NCBI GenBank assembly: GCA_947466695.1
Contig: CANIFC010000005.1
Span: forward strand, 1-39,556
Length of the DNA: 39,556 nucleotides
Direction of reading: 5' to 3'
Source of the DNA: Oxalobacteraceae bacterium
GTDB lineage: Bacteria; Pseudomonadota; Gammaproteobacteria; Burkholderiales; Burkholderiaceae_D
The notes under the pieces were generated by a model, which was not told the origin of the DNA, ran no database searches, and saw only the letters and a program-made list of their open reading frames with translations. The position numbers were made by a program, and so were the translations under genes. Shown piece after piece: positions 25,771-34,490 of the stretch. The stretch's first letter is position 1. Every line of letters starts with the position of its first letter.

Positions 25771-26838
25771 TTATGTCGCATCATCGACAAACACGTGCAG
25801 GCGTTTTGGCGTGACCAGTAACGATTCACCGACCTTGAACTGCAACTGGGTATAGCGCTCGCTGGACATCATGGCCTCGATCAGTTCGCCATTATCGCTG
25901 CGTATCAGTTCGAGCTGCGCCAGCGGGCCGATGCTGTGCACCCGTCCCAGCTGCACCCGCAAACCTTCACCGTCGGGGGTATAGCGCTCGACCGCCAGAT
26001 CATGCGGCCGCACATAGCCGGTACCGGTCGCATCGCGTGTATCAGCGTGTGCCGGATCGGAAAAACTTACACCACCGGCATCAAGGATACCCTCATGCAC
26101 ACGTCCGTGGAACAGGTTGACGTTCCCCAGAAAGCCATACACGAACGGTGAGGCCGGATGCTGATATACCTCGCCCGGAGCACCGATCTGCTCGACCCTG
26201 CCCTGGTTCATGACGACAATCTTGTCGGCCACTTCCAGCGCCTCTTCCTGGTCATGTGTGACAAAAATACTGGTCACATGCAGTTCATCATGGAGACGAC
26301 GCAACCAGCGCCGCAGTTCCTTGCGTACCTTGGCATCGAGTGCGCCAAACGGTTCATCAAGCAGCAACACCCGCGGTTCCACTGCCAGCGCCCGCGCCAG
26401 TGCGATGCGCTGCCGCTGGCCGCCGGATAACTGCGGTGGGTAGCGGTCTGCGAGCCAGTCGAGCTGGACCAGCTCAAGTAACTGCGTCACTTTTTCCTTG
26501 ATCTGCGCCTCGGACGGACGCACATTACGCGGCTTGACGCGCAAGCCAAAAGCGATGTTCTCAAAAATCGTCATGTGCTTGAACAAGGCATAGTGCTGAA
26601 ACACGAAACCAACCTGGCGTTCTTGTACGTGCTTGGCGGAGGCATCCTCGCCTTCGAGCACGACCTGACCGCTATCGGCGTATTCGAGGCCGGCAATAAT
26701 GCGCAGCAACGTCGTCTTGCCGCAACCGGAAGGGCCGAGCAAGGCGGTCAGTTCACCATTGGTAAAATTGAGCGAGACATTATCGAGTGCGGTAAATTGA
26801 CCGAATTTTTTGTTTAACTGGTGGACGGCGATAGTCAT
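25771..26838 (-). CDS. cysA: Sulfate/thiosulfate ABC transporter ATP-binding subunit CysA
   Basis: 355 aa. Walker [10 protein letters not shown] (35-43), Q-loop VFQHYALF (79-86), signature [15 protein letters not shown] (137-151), Walker B VLLLDEP followed by FGALD (158-168) and switch [11 protein letters not shown] (195-205). A C-terminal TOBE-like regulatory domain runs from about 240 to the end, with [11 protein letters not shown]. Length and sequence match CysA, the peripheral ATPase that drives sulfate import together with CysT and CysW. It follows cysW by 16 nt on the minus strand and is followed by cysB, so it is part of the cys operon. Confidence 0.95.
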   Translation of the reverse strand: MTIAVHQLNKKFGQFTALDNVSLNFTNGELTALLGPSGCGKTTLLRIIAGLEYADSGQVVLEGEDASAKHVQERQVGFVFQHYALFKHMTIFENIAFGLRVKPRNVRPSEAQIKEKVTQLLELVQLDWLADRYPPQLSGGQRQRIALARALAVEPRVLLLDEPFGALDAKVRKELRRWLRRLHDELHVTSIFVTHDQEEALEVADKIVVMNQGRVEQIGAPGEVYQHPASPFVYGFLGNVNLFHGRVHEGILDAGGVSFSDPAHADTRDATGTGYVRPHDLAVERYTPDGEGLRVQLGRVHSIGPLAQLELIRSDNGELIEAMMSSERYTQLQFKVGESLLVTPKRLHVFVDDAT

Positions 26839-26854
26839 TATTTGTTAACTCCGG

Positions 26855-27778
26855 TTATTCAGCTGAAAACTGGCGGCGGTTTTCGTCCGTACGCCATTCA
26901 ACGACCGACTTCAATACCAGCGTCAGCAAGGCCAGCAGCGTCAGCAGCGAGGCCACGGCAAAAGCGGCGGTGAAATTGTATTCGTTATAAAGAATTTCGA
27001 CTTGCAACGGCATGGTATTGGTCAGGCCGCGGATATGACCGGACACCACCGACACCGCACCAAACTCACCCATGGCGCGGGCATTACACAAGATCACGCC
27101 ATAGAGCAAACCCCATTTGATGTTGGGCAGGGTCACATGCCAGAAAGTCTGCCAACCGCTCGCACCAAGTACCAGCGCCGCCTCTTCCTCTTCACTGCCC
27201 TGCGCCTGCATGAGCGGAATAAGCTCTCTGGCCACAAACGGAAAAGTGACAAAAATCGTCGCCAGAACGATACCCGGTACAGCGAACAAAATCTTGATAT
27301 CGTGCTCGCGCAACCAGTCGCCAAACCAGCCCTGGGCACCAAAGAGCAGCACATACATCAGGCCGGCAATCACTGGCGAGACCGAAAACGGCAAGTCGAT
27401 CAGGGTCAGTAAAATACTTTTACCGCGAAATTCAAATTTGGCGATACACCACGCCGCGGCCACCCCGAACACCAGGTTGAGCGGTACCGCAATGGCGGCC
27501 GTGATCAGGGTCAGGCGCACTGCCGACAAGGCATCGGGTTCAATCACTGCCGCCAGATACACTTGCCAGCCTTTTTTAAACGCCTCGACAAAGACCGCGA
27601 CCAGCGGCACCAGCAGGAATAGCAGCAAAAATCCCAGCGCAATGGTCAGGAGCACGGTGCGGACCCAGAACGGTTCGAGTGTCGACGAAATCATGACCGG
27701 CGGCTCGGCGCGACGCTGCGGTGACGGTGCGCTGCCCGCTGTCGCCGCTGTTATCGTATTAGTGATGGCAGTCATCAT
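26855..27778 (-). CDS. cysW: Sulfate ABC transporter permease CysW
   Basis: 307 aa. After a cytoplasmic N-terminus of about 40 residues there are six predicted membrane helices (first at [22 protein letters not shown]) and the EAA loop [32 protein letters not shown] that docks onto Cys[24 protein letters not shown] is typical of CysW. Two consecutive ATG codons (27778 and 27775) are available. The first overlaps the cysT stop by 4 nt, so translation is coupled. It is an inner-membrane channel half-subunit for sulfate and thiosulfate. Confidence 0.93.
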   Translation of the reverse strand: MMTAITNTITAATAGSAPSPQRRAEPPVMISSTLEPFWVRTVLLTIALGFLLLFLLVPLVAVFVEAFKKGWQVYLAAVIEPDALSAVRLTLITAAIAVPLNLVFGVAAAWCIAKFEFRGKSILLTLIDLPFSVSPVIAGLMYVLLFGAQGWFGDWLREHDIKILFAVPGIVLATIFVTFPFVARELIPLMQAQGSEEEEAALVLGASGWQTFWHVTLPNIKWGLLYGVILCNARAMGEFGAVSVVSGHIRGLTNTMPLQVEILYNEYNFTAAFAVASLLTLLALLTLVLKSVVEWRTDENRRQFSAE

Positions 27779-28641
27779 TCTCTCCCTGCATGTTGCTTGC
27801 GGCGGGTCCAGGCCTGTAAGCCGTTAATTCCCAGCAGCATGATGAACGACAGCAGCAGCATCACAACGGCAATTGCGGTAGCACCGGCATAATCATATTG
27901 CTCCAGCTTGGTGATCATGAAGAGCGGGGTAATTTCGGACACCATCGGCATGTTGCCGGCGATGAAGATCACCGACCCGTATTCACCAGTCGCGCGCGCA
28001 AAGGCCAGGGCAAAACCGGTCATCAGGGCGGGCAGGATGGTCGGCAGTGTCACGCGCCGGAAAGTCTGCCAATGGCTGGCACCGAGACTGGCAGCCGCTT
28101 CTTCCAGCTCTTTTTCGGCCTCTTCCAAAACTGGCTGTACGGTGCGCACGACAAACGGCAGGCCGATGAAGATCAGCGCCACCAGAATCCCGAGCGGGGT
28201 GTAGGCCACCTTGATGCCCAGCGGCACCAGCATCTGGCCCAGCCAGCCGTTCGGTGCATACAGCGTGGCCAGCGTAATACCGGCCACTGCAGTCGGCAAG
28301 GCAAACGGCAGGTCGACCAGCGCATCAATAAGTCGCTTGCCGGGAAATTTGTAACGTACCAGCACCCATGCCACCAGACCACCGAAGACGACATTGATCA
28401 ATGCCGCCAGCAGCGAAGCGCCAAAAGTAAGCCGGTAAGAGGCCATCACGCGTTCCGACGTGACGGTGTTCCAGAAATCTTCCCAGGTCATGGTGAAGGT
28501 TTTCAGGAATACGGCCGACAGCGGGATAAGCACGATCAGGCCCAGATAAAACAGGGTAAAGCCCAGTGACAGGTGAAAACCAGGAATCACCCGCCGCACT
28601 GTCGAGCGAGTCCCTGATGGAGTACGAAGAGAAAATGCCAT
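27775..28641 (-). CDS. cysT: Sulfate ABC transporter permease CysT (CysU)
   Basis: 288 aa. Six predicted membrane helices (first at [21 protein letters not shown]), a conserved [30 protein letters not shown] segment, and the EAA motif [21 protein letters not shown]. The end [38 protein letters not shown] pattern is typical of CysT. It pairs with CysW to form the membrane pore. The next upstream gene encodes a sulfate-binding protein, 250 nt away with no evident terminator, so co-transcription is likely. Confidence 0.93.
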   Translation of the reverse strand: MAFSLRTPSGTRSTVRRVIPGFHLSLGFTLFYLGLIVLIPLSAVFLKTFTMTWEDFWNTVTSERVMASYRLTFGASLLAALINVVFGGLVAWVLVRYKFPGKRLIDALVDLPFALPTAVAGITLATLYAPNGWLGQMLVPLGIKVAYTPLGILVALIFIGLPFVVRTVQPVLEEAEKELEEAAASLGASHWQTFRRVTLPTILPALMTGFALAFARATGEYGSVIFIAGNMPMVSEITPLFMITKLEQYDYAGATAIAVVMLLLSFIMLLGINGLQAWTRRKQHAGRE

Positions 28642-28891
28642 GCGCAGCCTTTATGACGGGTATCACGATCAAGGCGCCATCATCGCAGCATTTAATTATA
28701 AGGAAAACGACTGTTTCCGCATGTTGATAGAAGAATTTCGTCTATGGAGAAAATCTCAGCGGATAGATCCCTTCCAGACAGGAGGCTCCGGCGCACGCGC
28801 ACGTGTTACACATACACAGCGACAAGCGCTGATGAAGCGATGGCCTTGCGCTTTACTATCGACAAAAAAATGATCGGGGCAGAGCAAAAAT

Positions 28892-29917
28892 TTATTTTTT
28901 TCCCGGCAGGTAAATCTGGTCAAATATCCCGCCATCCGCAAAGTGCTCTTTTTGCGCCTTGGTCCAGCCGCCGAAGGTGTCATCAATCGTGAATAACTTC
29001 AGATTGGCAAACTGGCCGCTAAATTTTTTGCCGGCTTTTTCTGCCGTCGGACGATAATAATTTTTTCCGATAATGTCCTGCGCTTCATCGGTGTACAGGA
29101 ACTTCAGGTAAGCCTCGGCTACTTTACGGGTGCCGCGCTTGTCGACGACCTTGTCCACCACTGCAACCGGCGGTTCGGCCAGTATGCTGATGGACGGCGT
29201 CACGATGTCGAGCTTGTCAGCACCAAATTCACGGATTGCCAGATACGCTTCATTTTCCCAAGTCAGCAAGACGTCACCAATACCCCGTTCAGCGAAGGTC
29301 ACCGTTGAGCCACGGGCACCGGAATCGAGCACCGGTACGTTACGAAATACTTTCTGGATAAAATCTTTTGCAGTCGCTGGCGAGCCGCCATTTTGCTTCA
29401 GTGCATAGCCCCACGCACCAAGATAAGCCCAGCGCGCGCCGCCGGAAGTCTTGGGGTTTGCCGTAATCACCGAGACGCCTGGCTTGGCAATATCGGACCA
29501 GTCTTTAATTCCCTTGGGATTGCCTTTGCGAACCAGAAATACGATTGTTGATGTGTAAGGTGAGGCATTCTTCGGCAAGCGTTTTTGCCATTCTTTGTCA
29601 AGCAGGCCCCTGGCTGCAATGGCATCGGTGTCATAGGCCAGCGCCAGCGTGACCACATCGGCATCAAGACCGTCAATCACGGTCCGCGCCTGTTTGCCTG
29701 AGCCGCCATGAGACTGCCTGATGCTGACAGTGTCGCCGGTACCCGCTTTCCATTGCTTGGCAAAAGCCTGATTGATCTCCTGGTATAGCTCACGGGTCGG
29801 GTCATACGAGACGTTGAGCAAAGTGATATCGGCGGCCAATGCGCCGGAGACCAGCAGGGTCGCTGCGCTGATGACAGCCGCAACCGAGGTAGTGAAAAAT
29901 TTTTTGGTGAGTTTCAT
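28892..29917 (-). CDS. sbp: Sulfate-binding periplasmic protein (first copy)
   Basis: 341 aa from the ATG at 29917; GGAAA lies upstream. A Sec signal peptide ends at GALAAD (about residue 29). The mature protein begins with [19 protein letters not shown], the Sbp/CysP signature, followed by [71 protein letters not shown] and [14 protein letters not shown], which form the sulfate site. It delivers sulfate to CysTWA. It lies directly upstream of cysT on the same strand. A second paralogue is immediately upstream. Whether this copy prefers sulfate or thiosulfate cannot be decided by eye. Confidence 0.93.
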   Translation of the reverse strand: MKLTKKFFTTSVAAVISAATLLVSGALAADITLLNVSYDPTRELYQEINQAFAKQWKAGTGDTVSIRQSHGGSGKQARTVIDGLDADVVTLALAYDTDAIAARGLLDKEWQKRLPKNASPYTSTIVFLVRKGNPKGIKDWSDIAKPGVSVITANPKTSGGARWAYLGAWGYALKQNGGSPATAKDFIQKVFRNVPVLDSGARGSTVTFAERGIGDVLLTWENEAYLAIREFGADKLDIVTPSISILAEPPVAVVDKVVDKRGTRKVAEAYLKFLYTDEAQDIIGKNYYRPTAEKAGKKFSGQFANLKLFTIDDTFGGWTKAQKEHFADGGIFDQIYLPGKK

Positions 29918-30095
29918 CTGCGTTTCCAAGTGAGCCAAATTAGTTAAGGAAGTCAAAATACATTCCATGCAACAAAGAATAAGTGCCCAGCTTTGAAATA
30001 AGAACGAATCATTTCATGGTTTGATATCTGATTTTCTTCTATGTGCGTGTTAATGCCGGCAAGATAAACATCGTCTCGCCAGGGTTCTAGCAGCG

Positions 30096-30131
30096 AAAAA
30101 AAACGGCCTCCGGATTTACTCCGGAGGCCGT
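30096..30131 (-). terminator. Rho-independent terminator of the second sulfate-binding protein gene
   Basis: Perfect 12-bp GC-rich stem (ACGGCCTCCGGA/TCCGGAGGCCGT) with a 5-nt loop, followed on the minus strand by eight T. It is one of the strongest terminators in the window. Confidence 0.92.
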
Positions 30132-30175
30132 CTTGCGCTTGAATGATGCAGGTGAAAAGTGCGCGTGTTATCGCC

Positions 30176-30201
30176 ACATTTTTCGCTTACATTTTTTGCT
30201 T
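30176..30201. repeat. 13-bp tandem duplication
   Basis: ACATTTTTCGCTT and ACATTTTTTGCTT are adjacent with one mismatch, and ACATT follows. It lies between the stop of the second sulfate-binding protein gene and its terminator, within the 3' untranslated region. Confidence 0.85.
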
Positions 30202-30225
30202 ACATTCCTGACTTATATCTTGGAC

Positions 30226-31284
30226 TTATTTTTTGGTTTGATAAATCTGGTCGAACTCGGCACCATCATCAAAGAATTTTTTCTGCGCCGCTTTCCAGCC
30301 ACCAAAGACATCATCCACGGTAAACAAGCTGATTGGCTTGAAGGACCCGGCATATTTTTTCATGACCTGCTCTGAACGTACCCTGAAAAAATGTTTGGCG
30401 ATGATCTCCTGCCCTTGCTCGGAATAGAGGAATTGCAGATAGCCCGTTGCCTGCTTGCGATTACCCAGCTTGTTGACCACCTTGTCAACAACAGCTACCG
30501 GCGACTCGGCCAGGATGGAACTTTTTGGATAGACCACTTCAAAACTGTCGCCAAATTCCTGACGCACCAGTTGCACTTCGTTTTCAAACGTCACCAGCAC
30601 ATCACCGATCTCCCGCTGGGTAAAAGTCGTAGTGGCACCACGCCCGCCGCCGTCGAGTACCGGGACGTTCTTGAACAGACGGCCAACCAGCAGACGCGCT
30701 TGCGCTTCTGTGCCGCCGTTTTTAATCACGGAGCCCCAGGCTGCCAGGAAAGTGTAGCGGCCGTTGCCCGAGGTTTTGGGATTAGGCACAATGACTTTTA
30801 AACCGGGCTGACCAAGGTCTTCCCAGCTGGTAATTTTCTTGGGATTGCCTTTGCGCGTCAAAAATACCATGGTCGAATAAAACGGTGCCGCGCCGTTCGG
30901 AAATGCCTTGGGCCAATCAGCCGGAAGCAAGCCTTTATCGGCCAAAATATCAATATCATTCGCCTGGTTCATGGTGACGACTGATGCTTCCATGCCGTCA
31001 ATCACCGATCGTGCCTGCTTGCTCGAACCACCGTGCGACTGATTGATGACGATTGTTTCGCCAGTTTTCTTTTTCCAGTCAGTCACGAAAGCGGGATTGA
31101 TCTCCTTGAACAATTCGCGCGCAACGTCATATGAGGCGTTGAGAATATCATTGGCAGCGTGAGCGGACGGCATGGCCGCCAAGGCACCCAGAGCGGTGGC
31201 AAGCACGATTGCCAGTAAAGATGAACGGCGCCCACGCGCGTTTTGTGTAGTAGATGAATGCTGCCCGGAACGTATAGCCGACAT
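30226..31284 (-). CDS. Sulfate-binding periplasmic protein (second, diverged copy)
   Basis: 352 aa from the ATG at 31284, preceded by GCGGGG. A long n-region (SGQHSSTTQNARGRRSS) leads into the hydrophobic core and cleavage after SAHAAN (about 44). The mature protein begins ILNASYDVARELFKEIN and shares all Sbp blocks with its neighbour: NQSHGGSSKQARSVIDG, NPKTSGNGRY, VPVLDGGGRGATTTFTQREIGDVLVTFENEVQL and FTVDDVFGGWKAAQKKFF. Identity to the first copy is clearly partial, so this is an old duplication or a distinct subfamily. It has its own terminator and probably its own promoter. Specificity may differ (thiosulfate, molybdate-like anions); this is inferred. The frame is open to 31410, but that region lacks a signal peptide. 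Confidence 0.92.
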   Translation of the reverse strand: MSAIRSGQHSSTTQNARGRRSSLLAIVLATALGALAAMPSAHAANDILNASYDVARELFKEINPAFVTDWKKKTGETIVINQSHGGSSKQARSVIDGMEASVVTMNQANDIDILADKGLLPADWPKAFPNGAAPFYSTMVFLTRKGNPKKITSWEDLGQPGLKVIVPNPKTSGNGRYTFLAAWGSVIKNGGTEAQARLLVGRLFKNVPVLDGGGRGATTTFTQREIGDVLVTFENEVQLVRQEFGDSFEVVYPKSSILAESPVAVVDKVVNKLGNRKQATGYLQFLYSEQGQEIIAKHFFRVRSEQVMKKYAGSFKPISLFTVDDVFGGWKAAQKKFFDDGAEFDQIYQTKK

Positions 31285-31583
31285 GAGATTACCCCGCTTA
31301 AAGATGAACTTCTCATTTTGCACAGAGTCAGTTGTAAAGGGAACGATCATTTTCTTCTTTGCTAAGAAGGAAAAAACATGTAGAAATAGGATTACCTGGT
31401 AGCAGACCATCCGCCCTTGAACTCATCGGCAGGCGCCAAAAGTGCGTACAGCCATATTATTTTTACAGTAAAATTCGCCCGTCAATCTGCCCCGCTGGCA
31501 TCGCAAAGGTTTGTTACAGGGCACTACACCAGTTTAGGGTATGCTTGCCCTTTTGAATTGCAGAACCATTTACCTATCGCACA

Positions 31584-32453
31584 ATGAAGTTGTACACTCA
31601 CTCCCCCTCCTACGAAAAAACCAAGTCAGGTGAAATTCATCTGCACATCCATTTTCGTCCGGCCAATTTGCTGGGGATACTGATCGTTCTGCTGATGCAT
31701 GCGCTGCTGCTGTATTTTCTCCTGCACATGAAAACAGTGAAAAAAGAGGGTGATACAGAGACAGAAATAGCACAAACTCCGATCACGCTGATCATGAACC
31801 AGGCACCGGCGCAAAAAATTGCCAAAGCTGAGCCAAAGAAGAGTCCGCAGAAAAAACCGGAAAAACCGGTGCCGCCAAGCAAACGCAGTAAACCGGTAGC
31901 GACACCCAAGGTGACGACGCCGCTGATCGCCGATTCTGCAACTCCGTTGCCTGCGCCTGACAGCAGCGCGCCGCAAGGCATGGATATGTCGACCATGCTC
32001 AATGCCGCGCGTGAACGCCGCCGGGCGGCAGAAGTGAGCGCGACACAGGAGAATGACACTGCACAGCAAGGTAGCCGCGGACGCAGCCCGCAAGAGGTGG
32101 CGGAAGCCAATGTCAAGCGCAGCATGCAGCAAGCCAGCGGCCGCCCGGGTACCAATGGTGTATTTCAGATTCTCAACAAGAGTACCAGGATGGCCAGTTT
32201 TTCTTTCCGTGGCTGGAAACCGGGCATCACCAGCAGCTGGCGTCAGGTCATCGAAGTCGATGCAGGGCTAGGTGGCAATGTGGACCTGGCCATCATACGG
32301 CGCATGATCGAGCTGATCCGCACCCATTACACCGGTGATTTCAGCTGGGAATCACAACGTCTTGGCCGCGTGGTCAGCTTATCGGCGCGCCCGCAGGACA
32401 GCGCTGAACTGGAGCGTTTCATGATGAACGAATTTTTTGGTAATGGCAGTTAG
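31584..32453 (+). CDS. Single-membrane-span, proline-rich protein with TonB-like architecture; unknown function
   Basis: 289 aa. A cytoplasmic N-terminus of about 28 residues (with HLHIHFRPAN) leads to one membrane helix (about 29-48, LLGILIVLLMHALLLYFLLH). A Lys/Pro-rich stretch follows (about 72-115, with PKKSPQKKPEKPVPPSK), then an Arg/Gln-rich region and a C-terminal domain of about 95 residues (from GVFQILNKSTRMASFSFRGW). The layout resembles TonB or TolA: anchor, extended periplasm-spanning linker, small end domain. However, I do not see the TonB C-terminal pattern, and no exbB, exbD or tolQR lie nearby. Conserved aromatic and charged residues (WRQVIEVDAG, IRTHYTGDFSW) suggest a folded end domain. 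The ribosome site is weak. The gene is monocistronic with a terminator-like hairpin downstream. Confidence 0.65.
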   Translation: MKLYTHSPSYEKTKSGEIHLHIHFRPANLLGILIVLLMHALLLYFLLHMKTVKKEGDTETEIAQTPITLIMNQAPAQKIAKAEPKKSPQKKPEKPVPPSKRSKPVATPKVTTPLIADSATPLPAPDSSAPQGMDMSTMLNAARERRRAAEVSATQENDTAQQGSRGRSPQEVAEANVKRSMQQASGRPGTNGVFQILNKSTRMASFSFRGWKPGITSSWRQVIEVDAGLGGNVDLAIIRRMIELIRTHYTGDFSWESQRLGRVVSLSARPQDSAELERFMMNEFFGNGS

Positions 32454-32550
32454 CGTTGGCGCACTCCGGCAGCATGAGCGAAGCGCGCCTGTGCCTGTGA
32501 TGACAGAGCAGTCCTCGTTACCCATTACCATCCTCCCCTCGCATTACATT

Positions 32551-32583
32551 GGTCTCCGGGACTTTGGTTCCCGGAGACCTTTG
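32551..32583 (+). terminator. Hairpin downstream of the TonB-shaped protein gene
   Basis: GGTCTCCGGGA pairs perfectly with TCCCGGAGACC over a 7-nt loop (11 bp), but only three T follow. A terminator with a weak U-tract is the likely role. Confidence 0.6.
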
Positions 32584-32721
32584 CTGGCACGCGGCTCCGG
32601 GCTTACAAAAAATCTCCCGGACAAACGGTTACCGGTCGGGCTGAAACGGCAATAAAAAATGGCACGGCCCGGATGACTATCGCAATAACAACATATTTTT
32701 TTCTGATGTGGAAAGCCACAA

Positions 32722-32750
32722 TTGCCGATTTTCAGTAGATTTCTAATAAT
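32722..32750 (+). promoter_or_regulatory. Putative sigma-70 promoter of dctA
   Basis: TTGCCG (32722-32727) and AATAAT (32745-32750) are separated by 17 nt; the -10 differs from TATAAT at one position. The predicted start is near 32757, giving a leader of about 93 nt before the dctA ATG. Confidence 0.45.
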
Positions 32751-32849
32751 ACGTGCGCAATTAGCCTTACCCAGCACCAAGTGATTACGCATTTCTCCTG
32801 ATGCCAGTCACCACAACATATACTTACAACATCTCATAGAAGGCGCCGG

Positions 32850-34172
32850 ATGAACAAGCAGCCGCTGTATAAATCCCTTTATTTCCAGGTCATTACCGCC
32901 ATCGTGATCGGCGTACTGCTCGGTCATTTCTACCCTGACACCGGGGCCGCCATGAAGCCCCTTGGCGATGGTTTCATCAAGCTCATCAAGATGATGATCG
33001 CACCAATTATTTTCTGTACCGTCGTCGTCGGCATTGCCGGTATGGAAGACATGAAAAAAGTCGGTAAAACCGGCGGTATGGCGCTGTTGTACTTTGAAGT
33101 GGTCAGCACCCTCGCACTGATCATTGGCCTGGTCATGATCAATGTCTTTCAGCCGGGCGCAGGAATGAACATTGACGTCACCACGCTCGACACCAAGGGT
33201 ATTGCCTCGTATGTCGCGCCTGGCAAGATGCAGACGACCACTGACTTTTTCATGTCCATCATTCCAAGTACAGTCGTTGATGCCTTTGCCAAAGGTGAAA
33301 TCCTGCAAGTCCTGATGTTTGCGGTCCTGTTCGGCTTTGCATTACATCGCTTTGGCGGTCGCGGCACCCTGATATTTGACATGATCGAAAAATTTTCGCA
33401 TGTCCTGTTTGTGATCGTCGGCTACATCATGGCTTTGGCACCGATAGGCGCATTTGGCGCAATGGCATTTACCATCGGTAAATTTGGCCTGAGCTCGCTG
33501 CTGTCGCTGGGCTACCTGATGATGACGTTTTACCTGACCTGCCTGTTCTTCATTTTCGTTGTGCTCGGGACGATTGCCAAAGTACATGGTTTCAATATCT
33601 GGAAATTCATCAAGTACATCAAGGAAGAATTACTCATCGTATTAGGCACTTCCTCGTCAGAATCAGTGCTGCCGCGCATGATGGCAAAAATGGAAAATCT
33701 GGGCGTCAAGAAATCAGTCGTTGGTCTGGTGATCCCTACCGGTTATTCGTTCAATCTTGATGGCACCTCAATCTACCTGACAATGGCGGCAGTATTCATT
33801 GCCCAGGCAACAAATACGCCGATGAGCCTCATGCAGCAAATCACCTTGCTGGCGGTATTGTTGCTCACGTCAAAGGGTGCGGCAGGTATTACCGGCAGCG
33901 GCTTTATCGTGCTGGCAGCGACCTTATCAGCCGTTGGCGGTGTCCCGATCGCCGGTCTTGCCCTGATACTTGGGATTGACCGTTTCATGTCCGAGGCGCG
34001 CGCCCTGACCAACCTGATCGGTAACGGCGTCGCTACAATCGTCGTTGGCAAATGGGGTAATGACGTGGATATGGACAGGTTGCAGCAATGCCTGAACAAC
34101 GAAACGGTAGAGCAAGCGGAAGATCCTGAGCAGGTTCTCGATAAAAAAACGGCGCATCTGTCCGCCAAATAA
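32850..34172 (+). CDS. dctA: C4-dicarboxylate transport protein DctA
   Basis: 440 aa, the usual DctA length. It belongs to the DAACS (glutamate/aspartate-type) secondary transporters. Visible family features are [20 protein letters not shown] at the start, [24 protein letters not shown] (helix 3), the serine-rich re-entrant loop [15 protein letters not shown], and the substrate/cation motif [19 protein letters not shown], then [11 protein letters not shown] and [16 protein letters not shown]. It imports succinate, fumarate and malate across the inner membrane with protons or sodium. AGGCGCCGG precedes the ATG. It is monocistronic, with a strong terminator 60 nt downstream. It could also supply malate for the dehydrogenase at 2921, though the genes are far apart. 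Confidence 0.95.
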   Translation: MNKQPLYKSLYFQVITAIVIGVLLGHFYPDTGAAMKPLGDGFIKLIKMMIAPIIFCTVVVGIAGMEDMKKVGKTGGMALLYFEVVSTLALIIGLVMINVFQPGAGMNIDVTTLDTKGIASYVAPGKMQTTTDFFMSIIPSTVVDAFAKGEILQVLMFAVLFGFALHRFGGRGTLIFDMIEKFSHVLFVIVGYIMALAPIGAFGAMAFTIGKFGLSSLLSLGYLMMTFYLTCLFFIFVVLGTIAKVHGFNIWKFIKYIKEELLIVLGTSSSESVLPRMMAKMENLGVKKSVVGLVIPTGYSFNLDGTSIYLTMAAVFIAQATNTPMSLMQQITLLAVLLLTSKGAAGITGSGFIVLAATLSAVGGVPIAGLALILGIDRFMSEARALTNLIGNGVATIVVGKWGNDVDMDRLQQCLNNETVEQAEDPEQVLDKKTAHLSAK

Positions 34173-34490
34173 GATCTGCTGGCAAGACAGTAACGGTAAC
34201 AGCAGTTACCACTACCTCAGCAAGACCGAGTAAAAAAGCGAACCCTGGAAACAGGGTCCGCTTTTTTTATTTCAGGGCGGGTTAAGCAGATGAAACGGAT
34301 GAAAAGCCCCGGCTGTCATGAGAAAGCGATGGGCAGGAACACCTCAGCCGATGGTTGCCGAAGTAATATTAATTTTTGCAAGATCTTGAAGTCACTGCAG
34401 AAGTTGCTGGTCAACGAAGATTTCATCAGTCAATTTCCTGTCGTCCGATAGGTTATGATGTGCGCCAACAAGACCTCTCAAGGAGACGAA
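34173..34490. other. Gap between dctA and the CorC-like gene
   Basis: 318 nt that begins with the dctA terminator. The remainder holds the upstream region of the next gene and its AAGGAG ribosome site at 34480-34485. TATGAT near 34454 could be a -10 box, without a clear -35. Nothing else was recognised. Confidence 0.5.
34232..34268 (+). terminator. Rho-independent terminator of dctA
   Basis: A-run, then GCG(A)ACCCTG paired with CAGGGT(C)CGC over a GAAA loop, followed by seven T. The six A upstream also pair with the T run, so it can act in both directions. Confidence 0.9.

Larger units (their letters stand above)
29918..30225. other. Gap between the two sulfate-binding protein genes, with terminator and repeat
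   Basis: About 300 nt on the minus strand. It contains the terminator of the upstream copy (30096-30131) and a 13-bp duplication (30176-30201). The first-copy promoter should lie between about 29940 and 30090, so the two binding-protein genes are probably separate transcripts, apart from read-through. No other gene is seen. Confidence 0.6.
32454..32849. other. Gap between the TonB-shaped protein gene and dctA
   Basis: 396 nt. It contains a GC-rich hairpin about 100 nt after the upstream gene and a good sigma-70-type promoter for dctA. A plus-strand frame at 32437-32655 runs through the hairpin and lacks coding character. dctA is controlled by sigma-54 in rhizobia, but no convincing -24/-12 element was found here. 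Confidence 0.5.

Noticed and set aside
31584-32453. Assignment as TonB
   Set aside because: The overall shape fits, but the C-terminal TonB pattern and ExbB/ExbD partners are missing, so only the architecture is reported.
32580-32670. Sigma-54 promoter for dctA
   Set aside because: TGGCAC occurs twice (near 32584 and 32658), but neither is followed by TTGC at the right distance; a sigma-70-type promoter further right fits better.
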